Of a stretch of 10,474 nt of DNA, positions 5,585 through 10,474 are shown in pieces; position 1 is the stretch's first letter, and the number at the start of each line of letters is the position of its first letter. This DNA comes from G020353355 sp050116155 (lineage in GTDB: Bacteria > Desulfobacterota > Desulfobacteria > Desulfobacterales > JAHEIW01), in assembly GCA_050116155.1 (NCBI GenBank), contig JASFPE010000157.1, forward strand, positions 1-10,474. Reading direction: 5' to 3'. The notes beneath the pieces are model-generated. The model was not told the DNA's origin, searched no databases, and saw only the letters and a list, made by a program, of their open reading frames with translations. Made by a program: the position numbers and the translations under genes.

Positions 5585-6358
5585 CTAGACCCAGGCATCC
5601 TGAGGATTCTGAACGCAAAACTTTCCGCCGGATATTTCGACGCACGTTCCCGTAATGTAGGCAGCATAATCGGAGGCTAAAAATAAAATTACGTTTGAGA
5701 TATCCTCAACCTCACCCAATCGCTGCAACGCCACTTGACTCGCGAGCTCCTTGCCTTTTGCCTGAATCAACGATTCCGTCATCCCGGTTTTAATCATCCC
5801 GGGAACGTAGCCAACCACCCGGATATTATAAGGGGCCAGCTCCGCCCCAAGGGTCTTGGTCATGCTGTAAATGGCTGCCTTAGAAGTCGCATACGCGCCG
5901 GTGCCGATCGACGGCATTAACGATGCAAAGGAAGCCGCATTAAAAAGAACGCCCCCACCGCGCTTTCTTATTTTATCGGCGGCAATTAAACCGCCGTAAT
6001 ACACCGACTTGACATTGATATCCATTATCCGCTGCCATACATCTTCCGGGGTGTCGATCAGCTTTTTGGGCGTATAAATAGCGGCGTTGCTGACCCAGAT
6101 ATCGATGCCGCCGAATTTTTCCTCAACGCTGTCGGCAAAAGAGAAAATACTCGACCGGACGGACACATCAACGGCCTGTCCATAGGCGCTGATTTCTTTG
6201 GCTTTGAGAAGCTTTAATGCATTGTCGACATTGGCCTGCTTGCTGCTGCAGATGGCAATCCTAGCCCCTGCCCGGGCGAAAGCTTCGGCGATGCTCAATC
6301 CGATACCGGTGGTGCCACCGGTGATAACGGCAACTTTATTCGATAAATCAATTTTCAT
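5585..6358 (-). CDS. Short-chain dehydrogenase/reductase (classical SDR)
   Basis: The 257-residue product has the usual classical SDR length. The cofactor loop TGGTTGIG is at 13-20, the adenine-ring motif appears as SNAA (90-93, usual NNAG), and Asn115 lies in MDINVKS. The catalytic serine is Ser143 in NAAS, with Tyr156 and Lys160 in YATSK, and the PG motif is in YVPGMIKT (184-191). Ser-Lys at 39-40 after the second strand leans toward NADP(H), weakly. It oxidises a hydroxyl or reduces a carbonyl of an unidentified substrate in the cytoplasm. AGGAG is nine bases before ATG 6358. It is last of four co-oriented genes, 298 bases after the amidase gene, with a palindromic repeat between, and hairpins follow it. 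The family is certain, the substrate unknown. Confidence 0.95.
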   Translation of the reverse strand: MKIDLSNKVAVITGGTTGIGLSIAEAFARAGARIAICSSKQANVDNALKLLKAKEISAYGQAVDVSVRSSIFSFADSVEEKFGGIDIWVSNAAIYTPKKLIDTPEDVWQRIMDINVKSVYYGGLIAADKIRKRGGGVLFNAASFASLMPSIGTGAYATSKAAIYSMTKTLGAELAPYNIRVVGYVPGMIKTGMTESLIQAKGKELASQVALQRLGEVEDISNVILFLASDYAAYITGTCVEISGGKFCVQNPQDAWV

Positions 6359-6426
6359 AATTCTTTTCTCCTAAAATGCTCAACTATTCTTTTTATTATA
6401 ATGATATTTTTATCAGTTCCATCAAT

Positions 6427-6597
6427 AAAATCCGAAATCCGAATATCGAAATCCGAAAAAAATCCGAATATCAAATTACAAAAATTCAAAACAATACTAA
6501 ATTTTTCCTTTTTATTTTCTGATTCGTATTTTTTCCGATTGAATTTCGTTATTTGAAATTGTTTCGAATTTCGAGTTTCGAGCTTTCGGATTTCCGG
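6427..6597. repeat. Long imperfect palindrome built of ATCCGAAA/TTTCGGAT themes
   Basis: The left side repeats ATCCGAAATCCGAATATCG-like words (6430-6475) and the right side carries TTCGAATTTCGAG and CTTTCGGATTTCC (about 6560-6597), which read as its reverse complement with mismatches. Inner arms (CAAATTAC...TTCAAAAC against GAATTTCGTTATTTGAAA) also pair. The centre is A/T-rich. It fills the amidase-SDR spacer. A minus-strand frame through it gives peptides such as DIRISDF that are translations of the repeat and not a protein. Confidence 0.65.
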
Positions 6598-6656
6598 ACC
6601 GTCTTCCAACCAAGTGAGCGCGTCGAAACAGCTTAATTTAGTTAATGAAGCAAAAG

Positions 6657-8093
6657 TCACATTTCTGTTATCCATGAAAGGTTCGGTTCCTTCTGATGCC
6701 AGTCAGTGGCCTGTTGGAAGGCGTAACCGGCACGCAGCACCACACCTTCCTGAAACGGTTTGCCATAAATCATCAACCCGATGGGCAATCCATCTTTTGT
6801 GAAACCGCACGGGATGCTCAAACCGCACAAATTCAGAACATTACCGATACAGGTGTGGCGCAGATAGCGCGCGTTTTGTTCCAGATAGTTTTCCAGCGTT
6901 GTGTCCACTTCGGCCACCGGCTGGGCCGATACCGGGGTCGTGGGAACCAGCAGCAAATCGATATTCTCCAAGGCATTACCGGCTTTTGACCTTAATGACC
7001 TGATCGTGTGGCAGGTTTGCAAATATTCGCCGGCAGTGACCTCTTTGCCAAGGATCATTCGTTTTCCCACCACCGGATCTAGTTCATCAAAGTGCTCTTC
7101 CAACCATTTTTTGTTGAGCAAATAACCTTCCGCCGCGATAATCATAATGCCGGGATTTACCTGCAGGGCCTCCTGTGCTTCCGGAAATTCGATGCTGCTG
7201 ACTTTAGCGCCCAAATCTTCGAACACCTTTCCGCAACCACGTACAGCCTTTTCAACTTCAGGATGAACATCTTCGAAAAATACCGACTCCGCAAAGGCCA
7301 ATCGCATTCCGGATATGCCTTCTTTTAATTTTAACAGCACATCCTGCGGCGCCAGACCCAGTGTAATCTCATCGTTAACGTCTGCCCCCTGTAAACATTG
7401 ATAAATTAAGGCGGCATCTTCCACTGTGTGTGTCAACATGCCAACCGAATCCAGCGTCCAGCTTAACGGATACACGCCGGCCCGACTGATTCGTCCCACC
7501 GTTGTCTTCAATCCCGATGTACCGCACAAAGAAGACGGTACCCGAACCGATCCTCCGGTATCCGTCCCCAGGGCCATGGGCACCATTCCGGCAGCCACCG
7601 CAACACCGGAGCCGCTGCTGGAACCACCCGGCAGAACATGCTCCCGGCTCCATGGATTGTGAGGAGTTCCGTGATCGTGATTAATCCCGACGCCACTGAA
7701 GGCAAACTGAACCGTATTGGTTTTGCCGATCAGGACCATCCCGGCTTTGGAAAGGCTGTGGATCGAATTGGCATCCGCTGCCGCAATACTTTTATCCAGT
7801 AAACTTAAGCCGGCCGCCGTGGGCAGCCCCTTGACATCAAATAAATCTTTGGCTGCATAGGGGATACCGTGCAGCATGCCCAGGTCATTTCCATCCTGCA
7901 ATGCCCGGTCAGCCGCACGAGCCTGTTCCATCGCGCTTTCTTTGCACACCAGATGGAAGGCATTTAGTTTTTGATCCAATGTCTCAATTCGAGAAAAGCA
8001 ATGCTCCACCAGCTGCACGGAAGAAACCTCGCCCTTCCGGATACTTTCCGCAATTTCGGTGATGGTCTGGTAATTCAATTTCTTTTCAATCAT
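6657..8093 (-). CDS. Amidase-signature family hydrolase (GatA/amidase-like)
   Basis: The 478-residue product matches amidase-signature enzymes in length. The Ser-cisSer-Lys triad is visible: Lys82 in YAAKDLFDVKG, cis-Ser158 in GGSSSGSGVAVAAG, and nucleophile Ser182 in GTDTGGSVRVPSS, with the spacing seen in GatA. These enzymes hydrolyse a carboxamide to acid and ammonia. This could be a GatA paralogue, but no gatB or gatC neighbour is present, and company with three oxidoreductases favours a catabolic amidase. C-terminal landmarks are LLLVPTTPVSAQPV and LNLCGLSIPCGF, a usual hydrophobic stretch of the fold. ATG 8093 has AGGA about ten bases upstream. It lies 194 bases after the aldo/keto reductase gene, a gap holding a dispersed repeat. 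The substrate cannot be read from the sequence. Confidence 0.95.
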   Translation of the reverse strand: MIEKKLNYQTITEIAESIRKGEVSSVQLVEHCFSRIETLDQKLNAFHLVCKESAMEQARAADRALQDGNDLGMLHGIPYAAKDLFDVKGLPTAAGLSLLDKSIAAADANSIHSLSKAGMVLIGKTNTVQFAFSGVGINHDHGTPHNPWSREHVLPGGSSSGSGVAVAAGMVPMALGTDTGGSVRVPSSLCGTSGLKTTVGRISRAGVYPLSWTLDSVGMLTHTVEDAALIYQCLQGADVNDEITLGLAPQDVLLKLKEGISGMRLAFAESVFFEDVHPEVEKAVRGCGKVFEDLGAKVSSIEFPEAQEALQVNPGIMIIAAEGYLLNKKWLEEHFDELDPVVGKRMILGKEVTAGEYLQTCHTIRSLRSKAGNALENIDLLLVPTTPVSAQPVAEVDTTLENYLEQNARYLRHTCIGNVLNLCGLSIPCGFTKDGLPIGLMIYGKPFQEGVVLRAGYAFQQATDWHQKEPNLSWITEM

Positions 8094-8145
8094 GATGTAT
8101 TTTTCCTTTCAAAAAAATCCAGGTACTAAATCTCTTCATTCTATT

Positions 8146-8273
8146 GGTTTCAGGTGTCAGGTGTCAGATGTCTGTAAATCATTTGCGTTCCGGAATTCGT
8201 GTTTGTTTTTATAGTTTCCGCATTCCGCATTCCGAAATCCGCATTCTAGAGATCCTGACACCCGCAAACCTGG
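8146..8273 (-). repeat. Dispersed repeat, copy A (inverted relative to copy B)
   Basis: Its reverse complement aligns along nearly its whole length with 9231-9368. A 29-base core at 8213-8241 is identical to 9273-9301 in reverse complement, and GGTGTCAGGATCT and the GTTCCGGA region agree too. The ends carry GGTGTCAGG-type words as inverted arms, so each copy is itself an imperfect palindrome. It fills the amidase-aldo/keto reductase spacer. No coding capacity. Confidence 0.85.
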
Positions 8274-8287
8274 TTTTAGAAAAAAAT

Positions 8288-9151
8288 TTAATCGAACAGA
8301 GAGGTTACATTTTCCCTCTGAACCATTGATCTCATCTCCTCATCCGAAGGCGGCGATTGATAATTGGCTGCAGCTGTTAGAAACTTTGGCAGTTCCTGAA
8401 TATCGCCCACTGCAATGAGGAAAATGCCGGCCTTTCCAAGCACCCAGTGTACCGATTTAGAGATGGATTCATCATCCGTCAAGGGCTCATACCAGGTGAC
8501 ATGACTGCGAGGTTTGTTTCCCCATAAGCCGCGCGCGATCGATTTTATGGTCTGCACCGCAATATTGCGTTCAGCGCAATACGAAATGAGATTTTTAAAA
8601 TCCCTGGCGTAATCGGGGTTTTGCATGAGCAGATAGTTACATGGCAAAAGAACGCTGTCAAAAGCAAATCGATCGAGACTTTGAAGGTGCATTTTCGGGG
8701 CCAGGATCCCATGGCCGGTAATTCCAATAAATCGAGCCAATCCCTTTTCTTTAATTTCAACAAGAAACTCCAATGCCCCGCCGGGGCCCATGACGGTTTC
8801 TCGAAATACGACATCGGTAAGATTATGCATCTGCAATAGATCCACACGATCAACCTGAAGCCTATCAAGAGAACGAAGGAACTGCTCGCGGGCATCCTGA
8901 TACGTCCTTTTGTCCGTCTTGGTGGCCAGAAAAAATTGGTCCCGGTGATGCTTCATCCAGGGACCGATTCTAAGCTCTGCATCACCGTATAAAGGCGCCG
9001 TATCAATATGATTGATACCGAATTCAAGCAAAATTTCGAGTACTTCGTCGGCTTCATGCTGGCCGGCGCGTCTTAAACAGGCCGATCCGAAAATCACCCG
9101 CGTACTCATATGCCCGGTATCGCCGAAAGCCATTTTTTCGATCGTGTTCAC
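8288..9151 (-). CDS. Aldo/keto reductase
   Basis: Numbering the longest frame from GTG 9160, the AKR tetrad is Asp53 (NHIDTAP), Tyr58 (LYGDAE), Lys81 (LATKTD) and His112 (LLQMHN). The barrel then continues with LARFIGITGH and a C-terminal segment. The enzyme should interconvert a carbonyl and an alcohol with a nicotinamide cofactor in the cytoplasm. Start choice: GGAGG (9165-9161) touches GTG 9160 with no spacer, but is nine bases from the in-frame GTG at 9151-9149, so I take that one (287 residues). An in-frame stop lies just before 9160. The order on the strand is pdxA-like, this gene, amidase, SDR. Copies of one repeat flank it in opposite orientation. Family certain; substrate unknown. 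Confidence 0.93.
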   Translation of the reverse strand: MNTIEKMAFGDTGHMSTRVIFGSACLRRAGQHEADEVLEILLEFGINHIDTAPLYGDAELRIGPWMKHHRDQFFLATKTDKRTYQDAREQFLRSLDRLQVDRVDLLQMHNLTDVVFRETVMGPGGALEFLVEIKEKGLARFIGITGHGILAPKMHLQSLDRFAFDSVLLPCNYLLMQNPDYARDFKNLISYCAERNIAVQTIKSIARGLWGNKPRSHVTWYEPLTDDESISKSVHWVLGKAGIFLIAVGDIQELPKFLTAAANYQSPPSDEEMRSMVQRENVTSLFD

Positions 9152-9160
9152 GGCATTCAC

Positions 9161-9165
9161 CCTCC
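9161..9165 (-). promoter_or_regulatory. Ribosome binding site that decides the aldo/keto reductase start
   Basis: The minus strand reads ATGGAGGGTGAATGCCGTG. GGAGG is a full Shine-Dalgarno core. It leaves nine bases to the second GTG (9151) and none to the first (9160), so the second is the likelier start codon. Confidence 0.6.
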
Positions 9166-9230
9166 ATTACCATAGAAACTTAACTTTTATCCCGTTTTTG
9201 TTTCGCTATCTTGGTTTCAAATATCTTTCT

Positions 9231-9368
9231 GGTTTCAGGTGTCGGGTGTCAGGTGTCAGGATCTTTCGAATTCGGATTTCGGAATGCGGAATGCGGAAAC
9301 TTAAAAACCAAAAACGAAATCCGGAACGCAATCGATCTGCTGACACCTGAAACCTGACTCCTGAAACC
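9231..9368 (+). repeat. Dispersed repeat, copy B
   Basis: GGTTTCAGG-type words on the left (9231-9262) pair with GACACCTGAAACC-type words on the right (about 9338-9368), giving imperfect arms with roughly 27 of 32 positions agreeing by eye. The middle contains the GGATTTCGGAATGCGGAATG core shared with copy A. It fills most of the spacer between the pdxA-like and aldo/keto reductase genes. Confidence 0.85.
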
Positions 9369-9405
9369 TAAAGGTGATTGTGTGACAGCGGTTAAAGTAT
9401 GAGTG

Positions 9406-10440
9406 CTATGATTTTTTCGCCAGCAGTGCCGCAAGTTTGATGGCCTCGATCATCGACTGTGGATTGGCCCTGCCCTCGCCTGCTTTGCCGAATGCGGTTC
9501 CATGGTCTACCGAAGTTCTGACGATCGGCAATCCCAGCGTTACGTTCACCCCGGACATTTCGCCCCACTGGCCTGTTTTTTCATCATATTGAAAGCCCAT
9601 CAATTTCGTGGGAATGTGACCCTGATCATGATACATCACCACCACGGCATCATACATGCCTCCTCTCATTTTTGAAAACACCGTATCAGCCGGAATCGGA
9701 CCTTCCACATGTTTGCCTTCAGCAGCGGCATGTTCAACCGCCGGACGAATTTCTTCATCGTCCTCATGGCCGAACAATCCCTCTTCTCCACAATGGGGGT
9801 TAAGGCCTGCAACAGCTATTTTGGGCTCGGAAACATCCATTTTTATTAAGGCTTCATGGGTTAAGTCGATCACCCTGAGAATCCGCTCTTTTTTGACACG
9901 GTCACAGGCTTCCCTGAGGCTGACGTGCGTGGAAACATGGGTAACTCTGAAACCGCCGTGAGTGAGCATCATGCAATAATCCCGGGTATTAGTCAGAGTG
10001 GCATATATCTCGGTGTGTCCGGCAAAATGATGACCGGCAGCATGAATTGCAGCCTTATTGATCGGCCCTGTCACGGTGCCGTCGATCGCGCCATTCAAGG
10101 CAAGTTCGATGTTTTTAGCCACATATTCAAAGGATGCCTTACCCTGCTCCGGCGTTACCTGCTTGTAGCGCAAACGATCCAAGGGCATATTGTTCAGATC
10201 CAAAATATCTAATATTCCATATTCGAAACGGGCAGCCTGAATTTCCTGGATCGGATTGAGGGACAACTTCACGTCGGAAAATTTCAGGGCATCCTCCATA
10301 ACCCGAAAGTCGCCAACCACCAAAGGTCGGGCTACCTCATAAATATCGCTTTGATTTAGCGCCTTGGCCGTAATTTCGGGGCCGATGCCTCCCGGATCTC
10401 CCACGGATATTCCCAGAATAGGTAAGTTGCTTCTCTGCAT
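9406..10440 (-). CDS. pdxA: 4-hydroxythreonine-4-phosphate dehydrogenase family protein, PdxA2-like
   Basis: The 344-residue product matches PdxA length. It opens with the nucleotide-binding signature GISVGDPGGIGPE (10-22). TVTGPINKAAIH (122-133) and GHTE (141-144) form the substrate pocket. The divalent-metal histidines are His172 (VSTHVSL), His216 (LNPHCGEEG) and His271 (YHDQGHIPTK). PdxA oxidises and decarboxylates 4-phosphohydroxy-L-threonine in pyridoxal phosphate synthesis. The stretch KTGQWGEMSGVNVTLGLPIV is closer, in my recollection, to PdxA2 enzymes, which act on threonate/erythronate 4-phosphates in sugar-acid catabolism; the neighbours here are catabolic-looking and no other pdx gene is visible. 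AGGAG stands seven bases before ATG 10440. It is the first gene of the minus-strand set in view. Family certain; PdxA versus PdxA2 open. Confidence 0.93.
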   Translation of the reverse strand: MQRSNLPILGISVGDPGGIGPEITAKALNQSDIYEVARPLVVGDFRVMEDALKFSDVKLSLNPIQEIQAARFEYGILDILDLNNMPLDRLRYKQVTPEQGKASFEYVAKNIELALNGAIDGTVTGPINKAAIHAAGHHFAGHTEIYATLTNTRDYCMMLTHGGFRVTHVSTHVSLREACDRVKKERILRVIDLTHEALIKMDVSEPKIAVAGLNPHCGEEGLFGHEDDEEIRPAVEHAAAEGKHVEGPIPADTVFSKMRGGMYDAVVVMYHDQGHIPTKLMGFQYDEKTGQWGEMSGVNVTLGLPIVRTSVDHGTAFGKAGEGRANPQSMIEAIKLAALLAKKS

Positions 10441-10474
10441 GTTTTTCTCCTCTAAATTCGTTAAAAAGACAGAA

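Noticed and set aside
6355..6675. Minus-strand frame of 106 codons between amidase and SDR
   Set aside because: Most of it translates the palindromic repeat (ETRNSKQF, DIRISDF), and it overlaps both neighbouring genes' ends. It has no protein-like domain.
7375..7705. Several 60-90 codon frames on both strands inside the amidase region
   Set aside because: They are alternative frames of the well-supported amidase gene and lack their own start signals.

Overview
The window looks like bacterial chromosome from a Gram-negative organism. The support is a signal-peptide lipoprotein of a kind seen in Gram-negatives, and a cobalamin-dependent radical SAM enzyme that fits an anaerobic or microaerobic life. 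The dispersed intergenic repeats built on TTCGGATTTCGG and GGTGTCAGG themes remind me of Desulfobacterota (former Deltaproteobacteria) genomes. That assignment is an inference, not something the sequence proves.

Layout. (1) 1-1105, minus strand: a GC-richer B12-binding radical SAM enzyme whose C-terminus is cut off by the window edge. (2) 1106-5584: an AT-richer, gene-poor accessory stretch. It holds a small one-helix membrane protein (1723-2073, minus) with its own terminator, a 104-bp segment bounded by perfect 12-bp inverted repeats (2480-2583), a broken RNA-binding (RRM) protein gene (2991-3309, plus) with remnants of a promoter and terminator, a plus-strand lipoprotein resembling the PliI family of I-type lysozyme inhibitors (3983-4633), and a GNAT acetyltransferase (4787-5287). 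A stem structure resembling a decayed integron attC site overlaps the stop codon of the acetyltransferase gene. Much of the remaining DNA looks like decayed sequence. (3) 5585-10440: four minus-strand metabolic genes in the order of transcription: PdxA/PdxA2-type dehydrogenase, aldo/keto reductase, amidase-signature hydrolase, short-chain dehydrogenase. All key catalytic residues are visible in each.

How the genes may work together. Three oxidoreductases plus an amidase, all co-oriented, suggest a small catabolic pathway for an amide-containing or hydroxyacid-type substrate. The substrate cannot be told from this window, and any kinase, transporter or regulator would lie upstream, beyond 10474. 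The genes are not tightly packed. Every spacer between them (about 194 to 298 bases) is filled by an imperfect palindromic repeat, and two copies of one ~130-bp repeat flank the aldo/keto reductase in opposite orientation.

The items most worth a second look are the inverted repeat pair around the aldo/keto reductase, the attC-like stem after the acetyltransferase, the TIR-bounded 104-bp element, the RRM pseudogene, and the PliI-like lipoprotein. I saw no CRISPR array, rRNA or tRNA gene, and no transposase gene.
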